Below, piece by piece: positions 16,712 through 24,921 of a stretch of DNA of 45,458 nt. Position numbers and translations under genes: made by a program. The notes beneath the pieces were generated by a model. The model made no database searches. It was not told the origin of the DNA and worked only from the letters and a program-made list of their open reading frames with translations. This DNA comes from Opitutaceae bacterium (GTDB lineage: Bacteria; Verrucomicrobiota; Verrucomicrobiia; Opitutales; Opitutaceae), in assembly GCA_028284235.1 (NCBI GenBank), contig JANQSC010000010.1, positions 1 to 45,458 of the forward strand. Direction: 5' to 3'. Each line of letters begins with the position of its first letter. Within the stretch, counting starts at the first letter, position 1.

Positions 16712-19552
16712 ATGACCAAAATTCGAATTCTTAACTTGAAGTTCAACGGCCTTGCTCGACTTAGGCCGATTGGGGTCGCTTTGTTTTGCGTTTCGGCTGT
16801 TTCTCTGGCGATTGGATCGACGTTTGATTTTGTCGAGACCTTTGAGGGTAGCTCTCAAGATTCACAGTCAGTTTCTGGTTACGACAACACAGGATGGACG
16901 AGCAGCAGTTCGCTGAACGACCCGAACTACGCGACGGCTCCCGCGCCGCTCGAGGGGAGCAACTCGCTGTATAGTTCGAACGGCGTTCGTTATATCGAGC
17001 GTTCGGTGGCGGCCGCTGACGAGTTGTGGGTCTACTGCCGCATGGTCGGCACGGTCGAGTCCGACTTCGAGCGGAATTTAATTACGCTTCTCAACGCCGA
17101 CGGCTCGGAGACTTTGGGCAAAGTCTCTGGTCGGTCGGATTACTTGGAGTTTTACGCGAGCAACGGCTCGGTTTCGGATATGACGAGCCTGGACAAATGG
17201 CCGGCCCACGACACGGAGATGCACATCTGGCTCCATTGGAAGCGCAGCACCGGTGGTAATGGGGTGACGGAATTGTGGACGTCGACTGATGGAACAAGGC
17301 CTCCCTCGGCCGATCGGGTGATTTCGAATGGGGACGCCACCAGCCAAGTGGAGAAGGTCCGTTTCGGTTTCCTCTCGTTAGCCATCATCGACAGCATCGT
17401 GATCCATTCGTCCGAGATTGGGAACAGTCCCTTGGGCGACACCTACCTGATCGAGGAAGGTTTCGAGGAGGTTGATAGTGGGGGAGCGTTGGGGTCGGCG
17501 ACCGACGGTTATGACTCGCCCCTTGTATCCGCTGAAGTGTTTACAACTGGATCCATCAATCCAGATCACGGGAATACAGACGGGGAGCGGGTGCAGGTGG
17601 ATGGAAGGAACGGTGAGGACACCTACGTCGAATGGGACCTGGGCAGGGATTACAACGAGCTCTGGATCTACTTTGTGGTAGATAAAAAGGGCAATACCTA
17701 CAATCGGTCCATATTCAAATTCTTCAACGATTCAGGTAGCGAGGTGCTGGATGGCAATATTTCAACCAGCTCTCGGTTGTTGGACATTGGTGTGGACAAT
17801 AGCATTGGGTTTGGCTCCGGCGCGAGTGTTTGGATTCACTATCAAGCGGGTGGCGTAAAAGAGCTCTTCTTATCGACGGACGGCGTTCGTCCGTCTTCCG
17901 GCTCCAATTATGGTACCGGTACCGCTGGTAGCAGCGGAATACGAAAATTACGCTTTGGGATATTCAACAAGTACAACACTTGGGGCTACGATCGATTGCT
18001 GGTTTCCGAAAATGAAATTGGAGATAATCCATGGGATTCTCTAGGAAACGCTCTGCCTGAGGTGACGTCGCTAACGCATTCCCCCGCGATTGGGGAGGAC
18101 GATACCTCGCTCGCGGTAGCTTCGAATCTAACCATTGGAAACGATACGGACGGGGACTCCCTCTCGATTACCAACGTCGAGCAAGGCGCGAACAGCGGGA
18201 CCTCGGGCCAAGCGGTGCAGGGGACCTACGGCGTTCTCACGGTTACCGACAACGGCGACGACACTTACGACTACACCTACGATCTTGACGAAGGGACGGC
18301 CGTGGTCGACGCGGTGCGGACTGGCGCGACTGTACAGGATGTATTCACAATATCAGTATCGGACGGCGTTGGCGCGGACGTTACCTTCGACCTGTCCTTT
18401 GACGTATCCGGAGTGAACGATCTTCCTGTCCTGGCAAATCCGATAGCTTCGATACCGGGGGCCCAGGCGGGGGACGCGTCCTACAGCCACACGCTCGCCT
18501 CGAGTCACTATACCGATGCCGAGGACGCCCCGGCCGCCTTCACCTGGAATCTCTCCGGCGACGCGCTTCCGTCGTGGTTGAATTTCGATTCAAGTACAGG
18601 CGCATTCTCCAGCAACGCGGCCGTACCGAGTGACGGCGACGCGACCTACAATTTTTCGATCGCGGTTACCGATGCCGATAGTGGCGCCTCTCAAAGCGAT
18701 GCCTTCACCTTTGTAGTGAGCCCTCTGCCCAACAATGCGCCAACACTCGACAATCCGGTTGCGGATCAGGCCGCGACCGAAGGCGCGGCCTTTAGTTTTA
18801 CGCTATCTTTAGGGACGTTCTCAGACTTGGACGCCGACGCGCTTACTTGGACGGTGACAGAGTCCCTTCCCTGGCTGACCGTAGATAACAATAATTCCAC
18901 TACACCGCCGACGTTGCATGGAACGCCTGGATCGAGTGACGTGGGCGGCCCATTTACGATTAGTGTGAAGGTGAACGACGGTCAGGCGGATAGCCCGATA
19001 GATTCGTTCGACATAACTGTTGAAGCAGCCTCGACCGAAGGCTCGACCAACGAGCAGCTCTTCACCAACACGGTGACCGGCACGACTGGCGCCGACGGCT
19101 CCCGTATCGACTTGTCGGATTCAGACCTGGTGATCGAGAACCATGAGTCCGCGTCGATTCGTCTGAGCACAGCGGGGTCCGAACGCCTGGTGGTGGACGC
19201 GAACGGGACGGTCACTGTCAACGCTGCTGGAGCCAGCGCGAACGCTCTGGACGTGGACGGGACCGTTCGGGCGAAGAAAGTGATGGTGGACGCGGACTGG
19301 GCGGACTTCGTCTTCGAGGAGGGCTACAAGCTGAAAACACTTGGAGAGATTGAGACGTACATCGCAGAACACGGGCACTTGCCAGACATGCCGTCGGCTG
19401 AAGTCGTTAAGCGAGAGGGTGTTTCCATTGGTGAATCCCAAAGTCTGCTCCTTCAGAAAGTCGAAGAGTTAATGCTCTATATTATTGATCAGGAAAAACG
19501 TATCCAAGAATTGGAGAGACAATTAGAGGCGAACAAACAAGACAGTGAGTGA
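16712..19552 (+). CDS. Modular secreted protein A: two ConA-like heads, VCBS/cadherin-like linker, tail-fibre-like C-terminus
   Basis: A 946-aa protein. The signal peptide has a hydrophobic core at about 19-35. Two related beta-sandwich (concanavalin/laminin-G-like) segments cover about 37-235 and 240-445, both containing L-W-(V/I)-Y and (V/I)-R-F-G-(F/I) core strands. A VCBS-type repeat follows at 446-566, then two cadherin-like/putative-Ig domains at 567-672 and 673-772 (N-x-x-P-x-L-x-N-P starts). The C-terminal module (773-946) has S-E-R-L-V-V-D-A-N-G-T-V, then L-D-V-D-G-T-V-R-A-K-K-V, then D-F-V-F-E-E-G-Y, H-L-P-D-M-P-S-A-E-V and a terminal coiled coil (about 915-946). That module resembles C-termini of tail-fibre-like secreted proteins common in Bacteroidota. 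It shares that module with the next two gene products, and is first of eight same-strand genes. Probable role: surface or secreted adhesin; ligand unknown. Confidence 0.82.
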   Translation: MTKIRILNLKFNGLARLRPIGVALFCVSAVSLAIGSTFDFVETFEGSSQDSQSVSGYDNTGWTSSSSLNDPNYATAPAPLEGSNSLYSSNGVRYIERSVAAADELWVYCRMVGTVESDFERNLITLLNADGSETLGKVSGRSDYLEFYASNGSVSDMTSLDKWPAHDTEMHIWLHWKRSTGGNGVTELWTSTDGTRPPSADRVISNGDATSQVEKVRFGFLSLAIIDSIVIHSSEIGNSPLGDTYLIEEGFEEVDSGGALGSATDGYDSPLVSAEVFTTGSINPDHGNTDGERVQVDGRNGEDTYVEWDLGRDYNELWIYFVVDKKGNTYNRSIFKFFNDSGSEVLDGNISTSSRLLDIGVDNSIGFGSGASVWIHYQAGGVKELFLSTDGVRPSSGSNYGTGTAGSSGIRKLRFGIFNKYNTWGYDRLLVSENEIGDNPWDSLGNALPEVTSLTHSPAIGEDDTSLAVASNLTIGNDTDGDSLSITNVEQGANSGTSGQAVQGTYGVLTVTDNGDDTYDYTYDLDEGTAVVDAVRTGATVQDVFTISVSDGVGADVTFDLSFDVSGVNDLPVLANPIASIPGAQAGDASYSHTLASSHYTDAEDAPAAFTWNLSGDALPSWLNFDSSTGAFSSNAAVPSDGDATYNFSIAVTDADSGASQSDAFTFVVSPLPNNAPTLDNPVADQAATEGAAFSFTLSLGTFSDLDADALTWTVTESLPWLTVDNNNSTTPPTLHGTPGSSDVGGPFTISVKVNDGQADSPIDSFDITVEAASTEGSTNEQLFTNTVTGTTGADGSRIDLSDSDLVIENHESASIRLSTAGSERLVVDANGTVTVNAAGASANALDVDGTVRAKKVMVDADWADFVFEEGYKLKTLGEIETYIAEHGHLPDMPSAEVVKREGVSIGESQSLLLQKVEELMLYIIDQEKRIQELERQLEANKQDSE
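19038..19440 (+). repeat. Tail-module DNA, copy 1 of 3
   Basis: The stretch encoding G-S-T-N-E-Q-L-F through the P-S-A-E-V segment is present at very high nucleotide identity at 21757-22160 and 24349-24760. It spans the 3' ends of three consecutive genes. Identity is visibly higher in the first 300 bases than toward the coiled coil. Confidence 0.9.
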
Positions 19553-22295
19553 CAGGATTATGGCGTATTACATGAATCGAATTGCATCCGGATTTTTGAT
19601 TGCCGCGTCGCTAGCGGCGCCAACGAAGGGCTCAGTTACCGACTCGGCGAATCTCGCCGCGAGGTACGTGGCGGATCAGAGTGTATACAATGCAGGCGCC
19701 ACTGATGCTACCGACGGCCAGACCGTGGCGACTTGGGCGGACATTTCAGGTAATGGCCATGACGTTTCCCAGACGACTGAAGGCAACAAGCCCGTCTTCC
19801 AGACGGGTCAGCAGAACGGGTTGCCGGGAGTGGCGTTCGATGGGACCAACGATTACCTATTTAAGTCTACCTATTTGCTCAATGACTACCCGATGAGTGT
19901 CTACATTGTCGCGGAAAGCGATGATATAGATAGTAATCAGGCAGCGCTGTCGATGACTCACAATGGCTCGTCGACCAATTATTACGCGTTTAGTTTTCTC
20001 GGATCTTATGCAGGGGATCCAGTGGCGGGCTGGGCCAGAGCTGGCGCTGTGTATCCAGCGACAACGAGCACTGGGTACGAGGCAAACAAGACGTTTCTCA
20101 TGTCCTCGGTGCTCAGCAACACCACCGACAGGAGAACCTGGCTCGACGGGGCAGGCGAAGGGCTAAATGACAGGAATATTCAGCCCAATGTGGCGAATCA
20201 AAATTCCATGGCCATTGGGAGAATAAACGACGCTTCCCCTTCTGACTATTTCAGCGGTAACCTGTACGAAATCCGAGTTTATAGTGTGGCTCACGACGCA
20301 GCGACGCGGGCTGCAGTGGAAGCGGAAATGAACGCGAAGTGGGGATTGGGCGTTCCAGAATACGTCGACGCGGCCAATCTTCAAGCCCGCTATGCGGCCG
20401 ATGGAGATGTGTATGAAATCGGGACAACCCAGGCGGGCGATGGCGACACGGTGGCCACGTGGGTGGATTCGAGCGGCAATGGCAACGACCTTGTCCAATC
20501 GACCGAGGCCGAAAAACCGCTTTTCCGAATCAATGAACAAAACGGGCTCCCGGGGATTGAGTTTGATGGAACGGATGACTGGATCGGTTTCGATGCTCCC
20601 ATAATCGAAGACGCTCCGATGTCTATCTACGTCGTAGGAAGAATGGATACTTCCGGGGCGATTAGCGGAACGATGCTCGCCTTTCTTGATGAAGGCGGTT
20701 CAACCGATTACTATTCGGTGGGAATCGATGCAAGCGGGGATGACGGTGTTCAGTTTGTAGCGAGGGATTCGAGTTTCGAGCCTCTCGTAACACCGCTCGG
20801 AATAACCTCCAACCAAGCTTTTCTCGCAACTGCTATCGCTGTGTCCGACAGCTTGCGAGAAGTTAGGTTAGATGGTGGTTCTCTTGCCACAAGCGCCCTG
20901 ACAATCGATCCGTCGGCTACGCTAACTGTGACCTCTGTGGGTAATTTGCAGCGAAGCAGTCCGACTAGCTTCTACTCTGGATTTATCCACGAGATTCGGA
21001 TTTACAATGTCGCCCATGATGCGACGACGCGAGCCGCAGTCGAGGCGGAGATGAACGCCAAGTGGGGGTTGGGCGTTTCGAATGTCCCCCCAAGCGTATC
21101 TCCGCTCACGCACTCCCCCTCAATCAGCGAAGACTACGCGTCGACAGTCTCGTCTGCAACCTCCGTGTCGATAGGCAGTGACTCGGACGGCGATTCCCTC
21201 TCGATTACCAACGTCGAGCAAGGCGCGAACAGCGGAACCTCGGGCCAGGCGGTGCAAGGGACCTACGGCCTTCTCACGGTCACCGACAACGGCGACGACT
21301 CCTACGACTACACCTACGACCTCGACGAAGGGACGGCCGCGGTCGACGCGATTAGCTCGGGCGTCGTCGAGCAGGATGTATTCACGATTTCAGTATCCGA
21401 CGGCGTAAACGCGGACGTGACCTTCGACCTGACGTTCGAAATCGACGGGATCAACGACCTGCCCACCCTCGACAGCTCAGTCGCCGATCAAGCCGCAAGC
21501 GAAGGCGTCCCCTTCAGCCTCACGCTTTTGTCGGGCGTGTTTTCGGACGTAGACGGCGATGCGCTTACTTGGACGGTAACCGAGTCCCTCTCTTGGCTGA
21601 CCGTGGACAACAACAACTCCACTACACCGCCGACGCTGCACGGAACGCCTGGCTCGGGCGACGTCGGCGGGCCCTTCGCGATTACAGTCAAGGTCAATGA
21701 CGGCTCAGGTGACAGTCCGGTGGATACGTTCAACATGACTGTCAGCTCGATATCTATGGAGGGCTCCACTAACGAGCAACTCTTCACCAACACCGTGACT
21801 GGCGTAACCGGCGCCGACGGCTCCCGTATCGACTTGGCGGATTCGGACTTGGTGATCGAGAATCGTGAGTCCGCTTCGATTCGTCTGAGTACGGCGGGCT
21901 CGGAGCGTCTGGTGGTGGACGCGAACGGGACGGTCACTGTCAACGCTGCTGGAGCCAGCGCGAACGCTCTGGACGTGGACGGCACTGTTCGGGCGAAGAA
22001 AGTGATGGTGGACGCGGACTGGGCGGATTTCGTCTTCGAGGAGGGCTACGAGCTCAGAACCCTCGAGGAGATCGAGAAACACATAGAAAAGTACAGCCGG
22101 TTGCCGGACGTGCCTTCGGCGGAGGTGATTCAAAATGAAGGCGTCTCTATCGGTGATTCGCAGAGTCTGCTTCTCCGAAAGATAGAAGAACTCACCCTCT
22201 ATTTGCTGCAACAGAGTGAATTCGTCGAAGAACAGGAAAAACGTATCCAAGAACTGGAGAAAATAATTGAGGTGAAGAAGCGAGATAATGAGTGA
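19545..22295 (+). CDS. Modular secreted protein B: two LamG-like heads, VCBS/cadherin-like linker, tail-fibre-like C-terminus
   Basis: A 916-aa protein starting at GTG (19545), which overlaps the previous stop by eight bases; ATGs at 19560 and 19572 are alternative starts. Signal peptide about 1-28. Two tandem LamG/ConA-like heads cover about 33-270 and 278-507. They share N-L-x-A-R-Y, W-x-D-x-S-G-N-G and a terminal V-E-A-E-M-N-A-K-W-G-L-G-V, so the heads are internal duplicates. Then come a VCBS repeat (about 508-635), one cadherin-like domain (638-735) and the shared tail (739-916) with terminal coiled coil. The VCBS, cadherin-like and tail DNA is nearly identical to that of protein A, while the heads differ. 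Expression is probably translationally coupled to A. Probable carbohydrate-binding or adhesive surface protein; ligand unknown. Confidence 0.82.
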   Translation: MSDRIMAYYMNRIASGFLIAASLAAPTKGSVTDSANLAARYVADQSVYNAGATDATDGQTVATWADISGNGHDVSQTTEGNKPVFQTGQQNGLPGVAFDGTNDYLFKSTYLLNDYPMSVYIVAESDDIDSNQAALSMTHNGSSTNYYAFSFLGSYAGDPVAGWARAGAVYPATTSTGYEANKTFLMSSVLSNTTDRRTWLDGAGEGLNDRNIQPNVANQNSMAIGRINDASPSDYFSGNLYEIRVYSVAHDAATRAAVEAEMNAKWGLGVPEYVDAANLQARYAADGDVYEIGTTQAGDGDTVATWVDSSGNGNDLVQSTEAEKPLFRINEQNGLPGIEFDGTDDWIGFDAPIIEDAPMSIYVVGRMDTSGAISGTMLAFLDEGGSTDYYSVGIDASGDDGVQFVARDSSFEPLVTPLGITSNQAFLATAIAVSDSLREVRLDGGSLATSALTIDPSATLTVTSVGNLQRSSPTSFYSGFIHEIRIYNVAHDATTRAAVEAEMNAKWGLGVSNVPPSVSPLTHSPSISEDYASTVSSATSVSIGSDSDGDSLSITNVEQGANSGTSGQAVQGTYGLLTVTDNGDDSYDYTYDLDEGTAAVDAISSGVVEQDVFTISVSDGVNADVTFDLTFEIDGINDLPTLDSSVADQAASEGVPFSLTLLSGVFSDVDGDALTWTVTESLSWLTVDNNNSTTPPTLHGTPGSGDVGGPFAITVKVNDGSGDSPVDTFNMTVSSISMEGSTNEQLFTNTVTGVTGADGSRIDLADSDLVIENRESASIRLSTAGSERLVVDANGTVTVNAAGASANALDVDGTVRAKKVMVDADWADFVFEEGYELRTLEEIEKHIEKYSRLPDVPSAEVIQNEGVSIGDSQSLLLRKIEELTLYLLQQSEFVEEQEKRIQELEKIIEVKKRDNE
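21757..22160 (+). repeat. Tail-module DNA, copy 2 of 3
   Basis: Second copy of the shared C-terminal module. Upstream, 21183-21470 and 21560-21690 additionally match 18150-18420 and 18840-18970 of the first gene, so copies 1 and 2 share a longer block than copy 3 does. Confidence 0.9.
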
Positions 22296-24921
22296 GGAAA
22301 CTAAGACGTTATACATATATCGAACCACATGCGGATTGGCGTTTGCTGCACTCGTTGCCTTTTTTACGCCCGATTCGCGTGCTGCCCTAGGGGATTATGA
22401 GAACTCCCCAGCTACCGGCTCTCAGAGTGGTTTTCAGTCCACCGCTGGCCAGTGGCTTGCCCAGAAATTCACTGCTGGATCCAGCTACGATCTCGAGAAA
22501 GTAGTCCTCTATCTAAGCGCTACAGGTTCACCGGATGGCGATATCACGTGTCGCATTTACAGCCACGACGCAGTGAACGACTCCCCGGATATTCAATTGG
22601 GAACGGCGTCGAGTTCACTGGCGGCCAACACTGTTGGAACGAATGAGCAATTGGTGGAGTTTACGGGATTAGACGTCTCGTTGACGAGTGGCGCTATCTA
22701 CTGGATCGCGGTCGACAAGACCACTGTCAGCAGCGCGAACTACCTCAACTGGTACTCAGTGGATGGGGCGCAGTCAGGAAACAGCATCATGCGTGACGAC
22801 GATGGGTCGGGTGTGTGGACGAGTGACAGCGCGAGCAAGACCGCGAAATACGAACTCTACTCTGCAGCGACGGCGCGAGTGGCTTCCGATTTGCAAGTCC
22901 TATATGATTTTAAGGGCACAGGAAGTACAGTATTAGACGTTTCAGGTGTAGGAAGCTCACTCGATCTTACCATCGCGACTCCTGCGAATGTTAGTCGCGG
23001 CAACGGTTTTTTGACGGTGGATACCGCCGCGGTTATTTCATCTAGCGGTGCTGCGACCAAAGTAATTGACTCGGTGGTTGCCAGTAGCGAAATCACGATC
23101 GAGGCCTGGGTCCAGCCGGCTAACGTGACACAGTACGGTCCGGCTCGAATCGTCACGCTTTCATCAGATTCGAGTCTTCGCAATATTACGCTCGGGCAAG
23201 GTTATCACAGTTCGAACGACGGTAGCGTAGCAAGCGTTCGGCTGCGAACTGGGGTTACTGGATTAAACGGTGTGGGGCAGCAGATTGGAAGTCCTGCCGG
23301 GTCGCTGAGCGCCGCGCTTGCCCATCTTGTATTCACTCGAGATAGTTTAGAAAACGCCAAGCTGTATATTGACGGTGTTGAATCGGTGAGCGATTCAATA
23401 ACAGGAGCGATTTCGAATTGGGATACCACCATGCCGCTGGCGCTTGCTAACGAACCCGACGGTAGTCGTATGTGGCTTGGGACACTTCGTCTCGTTGCCG
23501 TTTACTCGAGAGCTTTGAGCTCCTCCGAAGTTCAGCAGAATTTTCAAGCGGGGCCGATTAACCCCGGTGTAGTTGATTCCGAACCGCCTGTCATTTCATT
23601 GCTCGGCGCGAATCCGCAGTCGATTGAGTGTGGCCAATCATACGTTGAACTTGGCGCTACCGCGACGGACTTGGTCGATGGCGATCTTTCTTCGAGTATT
23701 GTCATCGATTCGAGCGGAGTAAACACCTCGTCTCCAGGAACCTACCAGGTTACCTACAACGTCGCAGACTCGTCGGGCAATAATGCCGTCGAGTCAATCA
23801 GGTTGGTTACGGTTTCCGATACCCAGCCTCCATCCATCAGTTTGATTGGTGAAGATCCACAAAACGTGACGCAGGGTGAAACGTATTTAGAATCTGGAGC
23901 CACCGCTCAAGACGCGTGTGATGGAGATCTGAGCGGTTCCATCGTGATAGACGCGAGCGGGGTCGATACAAGCGTAGTGGGAACGTATCAAGTGACATAC
24001 AACGTCTCGGACGGAGCAGGTAATGCTGCGAGCGAAGTCACGCGGGCCGTGGTTGTGTCTGCCCAGAATGTCCCTCCCGTCGCGTCTGCTGGAGCTGACA
24101 CCACCATTACAGACAGCGACGATAATGGCGCGGAGTTTGTGACGTTGGACGGATCGGGCTCCACCGACTCGGACGGGACGATTTCCAGTTACGTCTGGAA
24201 AGAGGGTGGGACCGAAATCGCAACGGGAGCCACTCCTTCAGTTTCGCTAACGATTGGCGTGCATACGATCGAACTTACCATTACCGACGACGATGGGGCG
24301 ACCGATGCGGACACCGTTGTGGTGACCGTCAATGCGGCTCCCGCGGCCGAAGGCTCGACCAACGAGCAGCTCTTCACCAACACGGTGACGGGTGTGACCG
24401 GCGCCGATGGCTCCCGTATCGACTTGTCGGATGCGGACCTGGTGATTGAGAACCGTGAGTCCGCGTCGATCCGTCTGAGTACGGCGGGCTCGGAGCGTCT
24501 GGTGGTAGACGCGAACGGGACGGTTACGGTCAACGCCGCCGGGGCGAGCGCGAACGCTTTGGACGTTGACGGCACTATTCGAGCGAAAAAAGTGATGGTG
24601 GACGCGGACTGGGCCGACTTCGTCTTCGAGGAAGGCTATGAGCTCAAAACGCTCGAGGAGATCGAGACGTACATAGAGACGCACGGCCGTTTGCCGGACG
24701 TGCCTTCGGCGGAGGTGGTGCAGCGTGAAGGCGTCTCTATTGGCGATTCGCAGAGCTTGCTCCTCCGCAAGATAGAAGAGCTCACCCTTTATTTGCTGCA
24801 GCAGAGTGAACGAGTCGAGAGCCAGGCGGCCCGCATCGACACTCAAGAGGAACTAATACGTCAATTGCGAGAGCGTATCCAACAATTGGAATCAGGAAAC
24901 CATGATGCAACCAATCAGTAA
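22288..24921 (+). CDS. Modular secreted protein C: LamG-like head, Ig-like and PKD domains, tail-fibre-like C-terminus
   Basis: An 877-aa protein starting at ATG 22288, within an eight-base ATGAGTGA overlap with protein B. Signal peptide ends near S-R-A-A (about 33). An anchor-type beta domain follows at about 35-190 (A-Q-K-F-T-A-G and I-Y-W-I-A-V-D segments). A LamG-like domain lies at about 195-425 (I-T-I-E-A-W-V and L-Y-I-D-G-V). Two DUF5011/HYR-like Ig domains lie at about 430-510 and 515-595 (Y-x-E-x-G-A-T-A; G-T-Y-Q-V-T-Y-N-V). One PKD domain lies at about 596-686 (L-D-G-S-G-S-T-D-S-D-G). The shared tail occupies 689-877. The tail DNA is nearly identical to that of A and B but the linker domains are of other families, so this gene has been re-assembled from modules. 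Last of the three tail-bearing paralogues; its stop overlaps the giant gene. Confidence 0.82.
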   Translation: MSEETKTLYIYRTTCGLAFAALVAFFTPDSRAALGDYENSPATGSQSGFQSTAGQWLAQKFTAGSSYDLEKVVLYLSATGSPDGDITCRIYSHDAVNDSPDIQLGTASSSLAANTVGTNEQLVEFTGLDVSLTSGAIYWIAVDKTTVSSANYLNWYSVDGAQSGNSIMRDDDGSGVWTSDSASKTAKYELYSAATARVASDLQVLYDFKGTGSTVLDVSGVGSSLDLTIATPANVSRGNGFLTVDTAAVISSSGAATKVIDSVVASSEITIEAWVQPANVTQYGPARIVTLSSDSSLRNITLGQGYHSSNDGSVASVRLRTGVTGLNGVGQQIGSPAGSLSAALAHLVFTRDSLENAKLYIDGVESVSDSITGAISNWDTTMPLALANEPDGSRMWLGTLRLVAVYSRALSSSEVQQNFQAGPINPGVVDSEPPVISLLGANPQSIECGQSYVELGATATDLVDGDLSSSIVIDSSGVNTSSPGTYQVTYNVADSSGNNAVESIRLVTVSDTQPPSISLIGEDPQNVTQGETYLESGATAQDACDGDLSGSIVIDASGVDTSVVGTYQVTYNVSDGAGNAASEVTRAVVVSAQNVPPVASAGADTTITDSDDNGAEFVTLDGSGSTDSDGTISSYVWKEGGTEIATGATPSVSLTIGVHTIELTITDDDGATDADTVVVTVNAAPAAEGSTNEQLFTNTVTGVTGADGSRIDLSDADLVIENRESASIRLSTAGSERLVVDANGTVTVNAAGASANALDVDGTIRAKKVMVDADWADFVFEEGYELKTLEEIETYIETHGRLPDVPSAEVVQREGVSIGDSQSLLLRKIEELTLYLLQQSERVESQAARIDTQEELIRQLRERIQQLESGNHDATNQ
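24349..24760 (+). repeat. Tail-module DNA, copy 3 of 3
   Basis: Third copy of the shared C-terminal module. Here identity to the other copies begins abruptly at the G-S-T-N-E-Q codons just after a PKD domain, which marks a module boundary. Confidence 0.9.

Noticed and set aside
16309-16746. 145-aa minus-strand frame in the gap before the surface operon (also 16259-16585 on minus and 16368-16637 on plus)
   Set aside because: Mutually overlapping short frames without RBS, domains or compositional coding signal. A degraded gene cannot be excluded but nothing supports one.
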